Of a DNA stretch of 64,000 nucleotides, positions 8,046-15,399 are shown one piece after another (within the stretch, counting starts at the first letter, position 1; each line of letters begins with the position of its first letter). The notes below the pieces were generated by a model that saw only the letters and a list, made by a program, of their open reading frames with translations, did not search any database and was not told the DNA's origin. The position numbers and the translations under genes were made by a program. The DNA is from Chitinophaga skermanii (GTDB lineage Bacteria > Bacteroidota > Bacteroidia > Chitinophagales > Chitinophagaceae), in assembly GCF_003259335.1 (NCBI RefSeq), contig NZ_QLLL01000001.1, positions 838,406 to 902,405 of the forward strand, in the 5' to 3' direction.

Positions 8046-8968
8046 CTATTCTATTAGTTCCATTTTTTGTGCTGTTGATACTTGCTTTGTACCTATAATG
8101 GAACGATGTAGTTTACGGGTGCTATTTTGATGTTGCCTTTTTAATGTAGTAGGAGGAATAAGCGCTACAGGTTTATGAGCAAGAATAGTAGCTGCTGATG
8201 GCTTTGCGGGTTGTGTAACCAGGGCTTGCTTTTCGTATACCCTTGTAATACACATAGCATTGTGTATGCCGGCTTTAATCTCGTATTCGCGGCCGTCTAG
8301 GATTTCTACGAATATGATGCCCAAAGATACTATCAAGTGTCGTGGATCGTTGGGTTTGAAATCGAGGTGTAAAGCAAGGCCGTCTTGTAGTTGGGTATGT
8401 AAAGGTATGGTAGACGTAAGCGTGCTATAGCTGTCGGTTTGATGGGTATCGAAGTTAATAGCATGTACAGTTAGCATCATTTTGAAATGGGTGGTGTGTT
8501 TAGGTACCGTTAGCTCGTAGCGGGGGTCGAACTTGTCGAAAGTTACATCTACAGTACCCTTTTCCCTGTTTAATTGCACCTGGTGCGATGCGCGGCATAC
8601 CCGGTGAAAGCGCGTTTGCTTGTTAAATTCGAAGCCTTTTAAGCCTTGCAGGTTGCCGTTTTCCACGGTGCGTTCACCCCGAACATGGCTTACATCTTGC
8701 TGTAAGGCCGCCAATAACTGGCTTGATAGCCTCCTGTACATAGTTTTATCGCGAAATTGTTCCATAGATGCTTTGAAGGCCATGTGCACATTAGAGGCTA
8801 TTTGTGCAGCGGCACCAAATTCTTTGCGGTGCGAACGTATTTTCTCATATTGCTCCCTTCCCAGTTAATATTTCTCCGTTGACGTTCAACAGTGATATAA
8901 CCGTTCTTAGTTGGGTAAAAAGCCACCTTTTCCAGGCGCTTCAGGTTGAGCGCATTGGGCTTGCTCAT
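8046..8968 (-). pseudogene. Frameshifted gene of a Bacteroidota hypothetical family
   Basis: Two overlapping minus-strand frames make one recognisable protein. Frame A starts with ATG at 8968 (MSKPNALNLKRLEKVAFY...GYITVERQ) and stops at 8798. Frame B opens just before position 8860 and runs to 8046 (REQYEKIRSHRKEFGAAAQ...ERTVENGNLQGLKGFEFN). Joined near 8852-8863 they give the usual plan of a widespread Bacteroidota family: a short N-terminal strand pair with FY.(S/T)K.GY, then an (R)TREN.xEFG-like segment, then RG.R.V and LxGFxFN. Either an indel has broken the gene, or the sequence has an error or a programmed shift there. Frame B alone could start only at GTG 8789 and would lack the conserved N-terminus. 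Function of the family unknown. Confidence 0.68.
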
Positions 8969-9303
8969 AACGAATTGATTTAGTGGTTAATAAAACTTGA
9001 TGGATGTGCTGGGTTACAAACACAAACAATCCTGTATGTTTATTAAAGTTAAGGGGTAAGAAGGAAGTGTAGGAGCAGTGGATTAAAAGGCTCTGTATTG
9101 ATTATTAGTGGGTTGGGTAAGGGTAAATAAAAGGAAACATAAGAGGATGCACGATGCCACTAGCATCATTGCACATAGGAAACACTTTATAGCTACATGG
9201 AAATTACATGGTAACAACATGGAGTGAACTTGGAAGTGATTGAAAATGAAATGTTTGTAATTTGGCTGAAGACGGTCTGTATAAGGCCGCCTCCTATTAG
9301 TGT
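8969..9303. other. Intergenic stretch of 335 bp
   Basis: No coding frame with supporting features. It contains a small imperfect palindrome around 9148-9173 (GATGC...GCATC) and a run of 11-bp-spaced hexamers at 9195-9233, listed separately. Confidence 0.6.
9195..9233. promoter_or_regulatory. Four phased direct repeats, 11-bp spacing
   Basis: ACATGG occurs at 9195, 9206 and 9217 and ACTTGG at 9228: start-to-start distance is exactly 11 bp each time, with unrelated 5-bp spacers. Direct repeats at one helical turn are the usual target form of OmpR/PhoB-type regulators. The site lies upstream of the frameshifted gene (start 8968) and downstream of 9304. The regulator is not identified. Confidence 0.5.
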
Positions 9304-9630
9304 CTAGGCGTCGTGTATTGCATAGTCAAATAACCGTTTACTTATTGCAAGATCGGTAGATGATGCATTTGATGTTTCATTAGAGGCTTCAATGGCATCC
9401 ATAAAATAGAAGAAGTCAATAAGATTGAAGTATATATGGTTGTCGTACTGAAAATGTACTTTGCCCCCCGTTTTTTCAATTTCAAAAAAATATAGTTCAT
9501 TATCTATATGGAGTGGGAGCGTTGTGTAAATTTCAATGACTTCGCTATCCATATTCAATGAATGGTTTTTACAAAAAGTTTGAAAATCGGCTCCCTGGCG
9601 GAAATAAGTGACCAATTCTAATAATGTCAT
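9304..9630 (-). CDS. Hypothetical protein, 108 residues
   Basis: An unrecognised acidic soluble protein (MTLLELVTYFRQGADF start). It has alternating strands and helices, an aromatic-rich centre (YFFEIEKTGGKVHFQYDN, IYFNLIDFFYFMDAI) and a Ser/Asn-rich tail. Size, acidity and isolation inside a paralogue array are reminiscent of immunity proteins, but I see no motif that proves this. The ATG at 9630 is the only good start. No partner gene is adjacent on the same strand except the frameshifted gene 335 bp downstream. Confidence 0.55.
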   Translation of the reverse strand: MTLLELVTYFRQGADFQTFCKNHSLNMDSEVIEIYTTLPLHIDNELYFFEIEKTGGKVHFQYDNHIYFNLIDFFYFMDAIEASNETSNASSTDLAISKRLFDYAIHDA

Positions 9631-9906
9631 GAAAATATTAATACTTGTCCTGTTTAAATTGCCTCAATATGGCATGAGTGGTGTATAACAAATATAATGA
9701 CTTATTCATGAAATGATGCGTAAGTGGTGTGCTCGTGCTTCAAATAATTGTTGCAAATTGGCTGAAATCAAACTGGATGTACGAGCTTCTGCATTTATAA
9801 TATGCACCGCGTGTTTCCTTGGAGCTCATTTGCGTGCATTCGAATACCTATGATTTCCGTGCAATCAAATTGTGTCCGCTGAAAAATTATAGTACTTTGC
9901 TATTTC

Positions 9907-10476
9907 ATGGAATTTGTTTTACCACTACATCGACTCATCGATCATGAGCGTCAACATCTTGATAAATCGTTCAACCAAGCATCTTTTACAGTGCAGGATG
10001 TTCGGGAGGTACCGCGCTCTATTACTATAAAGTTGAAAGACGATGAGATACTTACGTATGAAGAGAATACTAGTCAACCTATTGTGCTAGTAGTGCTGAT
10101 GTTTATAACAATGCTTTCAGTGGCAGGTGTATTCGTATCTTTTGGGAAAGCACATATTGTGCAAGCTTTAATATTGACGAGTATAATTTTAGGGTTGGCT
10201 GTTTTATTGTTTATTCAAGTGTTGAAAACAGAAAGAACGATAGCTTATAAAGTTACACGTAATGGGTTATTTCTATCAGACCAATTCTTTGCTTGGAAGG
10301 CTTTACAGGAGATTTATGTGGTGGACAGGGAATTTGTATATTACCGTAAAAAATTAAAGCAATACTACCATGTTAAGTATATCGTTTTTCACCAGGATAA
10401 AGCATTTCGATTTTTCCCTATTAATGGTAACCTACAGCAGTTAGCAACAGCTATCAATCATCTTCGACCTAGGTAG
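9907..10476 (+). CDS. Two-helix membrane protein with PH-like domain, array copy 2
   Basis: A 189-residue paralogue of 7398-7964 with the same plan: N-terminal segment LPLHRLIDHERQHL, RSITIKLKDDEI strand, two transmembrane helices (about 58-105), VTRNGLFLSDQFFAWKALQEIYVVDRE, and the ending ATAINHLRPR. It starts a run of five closely spaced members on the plus strand (9907-13095) with gaps of 52, 41, 19 and 8 bp around the remnant at 11743, so these are probably one transcript. Function unknown. Confidence 0.72.
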   Translation: MEFVLPLHRLIDHERQHLDKSFNQASFTVQDVREVPRSITIKLKDDEILTYEENTSQPIVLVVLMFITMLSVAGVFVSFGKAHIVQALILTSIILGLAVLLFIQVLKTERTIAYKVTRNGLFLSDQFFAWKALQEIYVVDREFVYYRKKLKQYYHVKYIVFHQDKAFRFFPINGNLQQLATAINHLRPR

Positions 10477-10528
10477 TTTAAAAAAAATAGTATCTTGTTA
10501 TCAACCTAACTAATTTATAACAGCAAAT

Positions 10529-11125
10529 ATGTTATTCAATCACATTCCTTCCGACGAGCACACGCCTAGGTATTATCGTGTCTACGCCCACGAGATGAAG
10601 ATATTCTTATCTCAATACTATTTACCAACAGTAGATATCGTTCACATTTTAGAAACACGGGTGGAGCCGAATAGAAATTATACACCTGGCGGTTATAAAC
10701 TTTATCCCAATATTTTCAAAAAATTATTACCGCCTATTGGTGTAATATGTTTTTTACTATTTTCAGGCAACGAAGCTTTCTTTTCATCTACTGCCCGTGG
10801 AGGTGGAGATGCATTGGTTTACTTAGCATTGTTAGCGGCCGTGGGATATATTGGGGTCATATTATTTAGGCCTGGTAATCCTATTATTGTGGATGAAAAG
10901 GGGATTAATATGGATGGAGATATGGTATTGTGGGAAAATGTAGAAGAAATATTTTTTGTATACAGGGAATGGCGAAGTACTGCTAATATCAAGTATCGCC
11001 ATAACGAAAGTTTTTTAGTGCTTCAAACTCCTACGAGCCTAATATATTTTGCGCCTTCAGTGTCAGAAAAGCAGCTATTCTCGGCCATTGTGCATTATAA
11101 TCCTAAGTATGGGATAATGGAGTAA
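10529..11125 (+). CDS. Two-helix membrane protein with PH-like domain, array copy 3
   Basis: A 198-residue paralogue. The N-terminal cytoplasmic segment has the subfamily motif VDIVHILETRVEPN, shared in form with copy 4 (LDIIHISEVEIN) and copy 5 (VDLLHIQDVQIG). Two hydrophobic helices follow (about 70-115) with a Gly-rich link (TARGGGDA). The C-terminal domain begins DEKGINMDGDMVLWENVEEIFFVYREW and ends with the helix QLFSAIVHYNP. Copies 3, 4 and 5 form one subgroup; copies 1 and 2 another. No enzymatic motif is visible. Confidence 0.72.
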   Translation: MLFNHIPSDEHTPRYYRVYAHEMKIFLSQYYLPTVDIVHILETRVEPNRNYTPGGYKLYPNIFKKLLPPIGVICFLLFSGNEAFFSSTARGGGDALVYLALLAAVGYIGVILFRPGNPIIVDEKGINMDGDMVLWENVEEIFFVYREWRSTANIKYRHNESFLVLQTPTSLIYFAPSVSEKQLFSAIVHYNPKYGIME

Positions 11126-11166
11126 AAGCTGTGGACCTAATATTTTTTAATTCAACTAATCTATGC

Positions 11167-11730
11167 ATGTTTTTTAAAAAAGAGGCCACGTATAAACAAA
11201 CAGGGATATACCAAAGATTATACGAGTTTGAAATGTACTATTTGAGAGAAAAGTATAATCCAAAGCTAGATATCATTCATATTAGCGAAGTTGAAATTAA
11301 TCACAAAACTACTTTCCCGCTTTCGCAGGTGGAACTACGACCTAGTTTCTTCCAACAGTATTTGATGCCGGTAGGTTTAGCAATTTTGGGTATTGTGGGT
11401 GGAGTAGTAGCGTTATTGTATGGCGATGGGAAAGTATCGAGTTATATTTTTGTTGTGTGTGCTTTTATTTGGGCTGGTGTTTTTTTATACAATGCTAGTA
11501 AGCCAATAGATCCTTTGGTAATTGGAAAACATGGGATTACATTTGATGATAGTACTTTTTTGTGGCCGGAAGTAGACGAAGTGTTTTACTTAACCAGGAA
11601 GTGGGGATATGGTAAGAGGCGGCAGGTAGAAGTATTTTTGGTGATCCAGTTGAATGACAGGCTGGTGTATTACGAAACGTCGATTGCTGCGAAAAGAATG
11701 TTCACTGCCATAGCCTATTATCGCCCTTGA
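11167..11730 (+). CDS. Two-helix membrane protein with PH-like domain, array copy 4
   Basis: A 187-residue paralogue. An in-frame GTG at 11131 would add 12 residues, but alignment with copies 3 and 5 begins at MFFKKEATY, so ATG 11167 is preferred. Features: LDIIHISEVEIN motif, two helices (about 68-112), GKHGITFDDSTFLWPEVDEVFYLTRKW, then LVYYETSIAAKRMFTAIAYYRP at the end. The Trp before (E/P)EVDEVFY and the closing AI.YYRP helix are the family's most conserved points. Directly followed by the degenerate copy at 11743. Confidence 0.7.
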   Translation: MFFKKEATYKQTGIYQRLYEFEMYYLREKYNPKLDIIHISEVEINHKTTFPLSQVELRPSFFQQYLMPVGLAILGIVGGVVALLYGDGKVSSYIFVVCAFIWAGVFLYNASKPIDPLVIGKHGITFDDSTFLWPEVDEVFYLTRKWGYGKRRQVEVFLVIQLNDRLVYYETSIAAKRMFTAIAYYRP

Positions 11731-11742
11731 CTACATTAATTC

Positions 11743-11901
11743 ATGGCACATCACATAAAACTAATAGGCATTCAACGGTTACAAGTAGGTTTTCAATCAT
11801 TTTTCGGATTGGAGTTGAAAAATGGTTTTCATTACTATATAACATCAAAATGGGAGAATGCTTTATTAGAAGCAATAACATATTATCATCTTTCCATTTA
11901 A
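11743..11901 (+). pseudogene. Remnant of a further array member (C-terminal end only)
   Basis: A 52-residue frame beginning ATG 11743. Its second half reads FFGLELKNGFHYYITSKW then ENALLEAITYYHLSI, which lines up with the end of copy 5 (FLVLELKDKFLYHKTS...RRKLLEAIAHYHP) and of copy 4. The N-terminal segment, both transmembrane helices and most of the PH-like domain are missing. Parsimonious reading: a seventh copy lost by internal deletion, leaving its last 35 or so codons between copies 4 and 5. It may still be translated as a short peptide. Confidence 0.65.
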
Positions 11902-11920
11902 TACTTAGTAAATAGATAAC

Positions 11921-12514
11921 ATGGCATTCTACACCAAACTAGCTGGTATCGAACGGTACGAAAAGATTATTGCATACGAAAAAGAACACTTTCTTCAATT
12001 CCATGCACATTGCACTGTTGACCTATTGCATATCCAGGATGTACAAATAGGTCCTCATACTAAGTATAACGCGAAGGGTGGGTATGTGCAATCGAACCCA
12101 TTTACGAGTACTAGTTTCTTAGTAGCTGTGGCTTGTATATCGCTGGCTATTATTCCTATGAATATGATCGTAGAAAATGCCATGAGCTACACGCCTTTTA
12201 TATTAGTTGCCAGCGCTATCCTAGTATTGGGGGCGTGGTTGGGTAGGAAGGAACATCGGCAAATTAGATTTGATCCAGAGAAGATTGTGATGCCTACGGG
12301 GGCTGTTCCGTGGTCGGCCATTTCTAATGTGTTTCATGTTCAACGGGGTTCAATCGACGAAGGCGGAAATGCATTGGAGTTGAATAGCATACATGAAGCA
12401 TTTTTAGTACTAGAACTGAAAGATAAATTTCTATACCATAAAACCTCTATTCCCCGTAGGAAATTGTTAGAGGCAATTGCACATTATCATCCTATTTGGA
12501 GAGATATTAAATAA
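11921..12514 (+). CDS. Two-helix membrane protein with PH-like domain, array copy 5
   Basis: A 197-residue paralogue: ERYEKIIAYEKEHFLQFHA N-terminus, VDLLHIQDVQIGPHT motif, two helices (about 68-110) joined by MIVENAMS, basic stop-transfer LGRKEHRQ, then DPEKIVMPTGAVPWSAISNVFHVQRG and the ending LLEAIAHYHPIWRDIK. The next paralogue starts 8 bp after its stop, supporting co-transcription. Same subgroup as copies 3 and 4. Confidence 0.72.
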   Translation: MAFYTKLAGIERYEKIIAYEKEHFLQFHAHCTVDLLHIQDVQIGPHTKYNAKGGYVQSNPFTSTSFLVAVACISLAIIPMNMIVENAMSYTPFILVASAILVLGAWLGRKEHRQIRFDPEKIVMPTGAVPWSAISNVFHVQRGSIDEGGNALELNSIHEAFLVLELKDKFLYHKTSIPRRKLLEAIAHYHPIWRDIK

Positions 12515-12522
12515 GTGATAGC

Positions 12523-13095
12523 ATGACATACAGGGAGCAGATAGATAGAAATGAAACCGAAGAGCCAAGAAGGCACCATCACCCATACCGTATTTTAGAT
12601 GTGCACGATGCTCCTATTACGCACATGTTAAAGAAGAATAACAAGGCTATTGTATTGAAAGCCGACGATTTGAATGTTGGGAGTTGGATTATTATTATTT
12701 TTTTTATGCTACCGTTGATGGTGATAGTTGTTGCTAAAGGATTAGCTGATAGAGATGGGGGAATGGTGGTTAAAGGTGTGTTGTTGAATGCGTTGTTGGG
12801 CATTATATTAATGCTTAGTAGTGGTTTTTTCTTTACAAAAAGAAAAGTAGTTGTTACCTCGAAAAACATTACTATAGAAGGTACCACCATTCCGTGGGAA
12901 ATTGTACAGGATGTATTATATATACAACGCATTCCCCAAGGCAAGACAATACCTCGGAATGATATTGTACTGGTAGTAAACCACGAGTTATTATACTATA
13001 GGGAGTACATACCGTTCACTAAGATAGCTGCAGCTATCAAGCACCTACATCCCCAACAGGGCATATTTTCAACTAATATTTCGACCTCCCAATAA
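12523..13095 (+). CDS. Two-helix membrane protein with PH-like domain, array copy 6
   Basis: A 190-residue, more diverged paralogue. It opens with a charged segment containing RRHHHPYRILDV, then a KAIVLKADDL strand resembling the SITIKL strand of copies 1 and 2. Two long hydrophobic helices (about 50-105) follow, then KNITIEGTTIPWEIVQDVLYIQR and ITAIKHLHP-like ending IAAAIKHLHPQQ, plus a Ser/Thr tail. Last gene of the array; 289 bp without an evident terminator separate it from the sigma factor. Confidence 0.7.
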   Translation: MTYREQIDRNETEEPRRHHHPYRILDVHDAPITHMLKKNNKAIVLKADDLNVGSWIIIIFFMLPLMVIVVAKGLADRDGGMVVKGVLLNALLGIILMLSSGFFFTKRKVVVTSKNITIEGTTIPWEIVQDVLYIQRIPQGKTIPRNDIVLVVNHELLYYREYIPFTKIAAAIKHLHPQQGIFSTNISTSQ

Positions 13096-13384
13096 AACTT
13101 TGTTAACATTCAATTTACAGTTGTTCTGGCTAATACTATTTCAGCAAAAAGTAATACTATATTGCCATAAAAGGCTCATTTCTCTATTTTCTTTTCCTAA
13201 AACGATTTAGTAATTTTATAGCACCTATGTCATGCACCAAAGCTAGTAAGTCGTATATACCTGGCAAAAAGGATAAAATCGCCATGGACTGGTATCTTGC
13301 AAGGTTTTACATTCGCGCGATTGTATTGGAGAAAAATTTTTAGACTAGTAGGATGGGCTATTTTCAATTTCCCGACTCATATAA

Positions 13385-13987
13385 ATGTACGAAGTTATGG
13401 ACAGTGACGATTTGCTGCATGTAACGGATGATCGGCTGCTCACCGAAATACACCAAGGGAATAAAGCAGCATTCGACATCCTTTACAATAAATATTGGAA
13501 ATCCGTATTCAACACCGCGTATAAACGGCTACTTAACACGGAACTCGCGCAAGACGTGGCCCAAGATGTATTTGTACAGGTTTGGACACGAGCCGAGGCG
13601 GCTCCTATTGAGAATATTGGGGCTTATTTACATGTGGCTGCGCGGAACGGGGTATTCAAGCAATTGGAAAAGCAAAGCAAGTATATTCTTGTACATACGA
13701 ACTTCGAAGAAGGGGATGAACCGGCTACTACCTACGGGCAGGCCGATGAAAACATGCGCTTTAAAGAGTTCATGGCTGCCTTCAAAGCATTAACCGATTC
13801 CTTACCGGAACAACAACGGGTTATATTTAATATGCGTTTTCACCAAGGCATGACTACGCAAGAAATAGCCGACGAATTGAACATATCTATTAAAACAGTG
13901 CGCAACCAAATCGGCAAAGCCTTACAGAAAGTGCGCCATGCGCTGATGTGTATACACATCCTTTTCATCCTCCACCACCTCGATTAA
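13385..13987 (+). CDS. ECF RNA polymerase sigma factor, FecI-like
   Basis: A 200-residue sigma-70 family protein of the extracytoplasmic-function group. Region 2 is visible (AFDILYNKYWKSVFNTAYKR, then LAQDVAQDVFVQVWTR). Region 4 is a clear helix-turn-helix (LPEQQRVIFNMRFHQGMTTQ, EIADELNISIKTVRNQIGKA). It carries an additional hydrophobic tail (CIHILFILHHLD), common in Bacteroidota FecI-type sigmas. ATG 13385 and ATG 13397 are both possible starts. It is followed by its FecR-type anti-sigma and an STN-domain SusC, the standard three-part surface-signalling relay that activates the downstream operon when ligand is bound. Confidence 0.93.
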   Translation: MYEVMDSDDLLHVTDDRLLTEIHQGNKAAFDILYNKYWKSVFNTAYKRLLNTELAQDVAQDVFVQVWTRAEAAPIENIGAYLHVAARNGVFKQLEKQSKYILVHTNFEEGDEPATTYGQADENMRFKEFMAAFKALTDSLPEQQRVIFNMRFHQGMTTQEIADELNISIKTVRNQIGKALQKVRHALMCIHILFILHHLD

Positions 13988-14077
13988 TTCCTCGTTAAGA
14001 AAAATTAATAAAAATTTTTTGTAGTTGAATGGGCGCATCCCGTTTTTTCGACTCTATAATATTGAACACTGTAATTG

Positions 14078-15235
14078 ATGGACAACCAAGATCAAAATAA
14101 GGAACGCTTTATCCTACTCTTAAAAAAATACCGCGAAGGCCGAGCCACCGCGGAGGAAACGAGGTTCCTAGAAGCCTATTTTGATGTTTTCGAGGGGGAA
14201 GACGAGTTGATCACGGCAGCTAATGAACATGAATTCCTTGCTTTACGAGATCAAATGAAAGCCAATATCGAACTCAAAATAGCGTCACACTTTGCTGCAC
14301 CAAGGAAGAGAAGGTTCGTGTGGATTAAATGGGCAGCAGCAGCGGCGGTATTCTTAACAATTGGTTCCAGTATTTATTTCTATACAAATAACATCGCATC
14401 AACTTCCAACCATTTTAAAACCATCAGCGCGCGCAAAATGGACAGGGCGCAGCTGCAACTGGCCGATGGGTCAGTAATTTATCTTGATGAGGAACAACCC
14501 GGCACCATCGCAGAGCAAGGGGGTAGCGAGGTCACGAAAGGAAGTGATAATTCACTTGTGTACAATCAACATGCGGATGATCCTACAGCGCCGCCACAGA
14601 TGAATATCTTCTCTACCCCTAACGGGAAAAAATACAAGATCGTGCTGCCCGATGGTACAAAGGTTTGGCTGAACGCTGTTTCATCACTTCGCTTCCCTAC
14701 AAGTTTTAGCGATCATGATAGGGTAGTAACCTTGGTGGGAGAAGCATTTTTCGATGTAGCAAAAGATGAAAAACATCCCTTCATTGTGAAATCCGGCGAG
14801 CAAGCTGTGCAAGTTCTGGGTACACAATTCAATATTAACGCCTATGAAGACGAAAGCCAGTTAGAAACAACTTTAGTAACGGGAGCGGTGAAAGTAACCA
14901 ATGCCAACAACACTATTGTTATCGCGCCCGGTGAAAAGGTGATCGTTGTAAAGGATGGTAGTAAAATAAGTAAAGTCAATGCCGATGTAGAGCTGGAAAC
15001 GGCTTGGGTGAATGAAATCTTCTCTTTCAAGAATGAAGATATCACCAGCATCATGCGCGAAATTGCGCGTTGGTATAATGTGAATGTACAATTTAGCGGT
15101 AAGTTCCCCGGCGATAGGTATTCCGGCGAAATCGAACGTAGCAACAAATTAGAAGACGTATTAAAAATTCTAGCGCTAAATAATATCCATTTCGAAATGC
15201 AAGGTAATACGATCATTGTGTCGTATGACAAGTAA
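14078..15235 (+). CDS. FecR-family anti-sigma regulator
   Basis: A 385-residue single-pass inner membrane protein. The N-terminal cytoplasmic part has the anti-sigma motif (LLKKYREGRATAEETRFLEAYF). One transmembrane helix sits at about 88-107 (WIKWAAAAAVFLTIGSSIYF). The periplasmic part holds the FecR domain (NGKKYKIVLPDGTKVWLNAV, SSLRFP, GEAFFDVAKDEKHPFIV, VLGTQFNINAY) and the DUF4974-like end (ITSIMREIARWYNVNVQF). ATG 14078 is used rather than the TTG one codon earlier. It should bind the STN domain of the receptor at 15400 and control the sigma factor 90 bp upstream. Confidence 0.94.
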   Translation: MDNQDQNKERFILLLKKYREGRATAEETRFLEAYFDVFEGEDELITAANEHEFLALRDQMKANIELKIASHFAAPRKRRFVWIKWAAAAAVFLTIGSSIYFYTNNIASTSNHFKTISARKMDRAQLQLADGSVIYLDEEQPGTIAEQGGSEVTKGSDNSLVYNQHADDPTAPPQMNIFSTPNGKKYKIVLPDGTKVWLNAVSSLRFPTSFSDHDRVVTLVGEAFFDVAKDEKHPFIVKSGEQAVQVLGTQFNINAYEDESQLETTLVTGAVKVTNANNTIVIAPGEKVIVVKDGSKISKVNADVELETAWVNEIFSFKNEDITSIMREIARWYNVNVQFSGKFPGDRYSGEIERSNKLEDVLKILALNNIHFEMQGNTIIVSYDK

Positions 15236-15399
15236 AATCAACCAATTTTCTAGAACAGTAGTATTAAAAATTTATCAACCAAACTAAATAAGAGTCTGCT
15301 TATGCATTGATCAGCCAACATTTTCTACAACGCAGCCGGTACGCCGTAATCGACGGCAAGAAGGCCAAAAACATTTTACCGATTTAAATTATTATCTCC

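Noticed and set aside
11131..11166. GTG start for array copy 4
   Set aside because: Alignment with the other copies starts at ATG 11167.
11727..11915. 62-codon plus frame between copies 4 and 5
   Set aside because: It is in a different frame from the recognisable family remnant at 11743-11901 and has no similarity to anything nearby.
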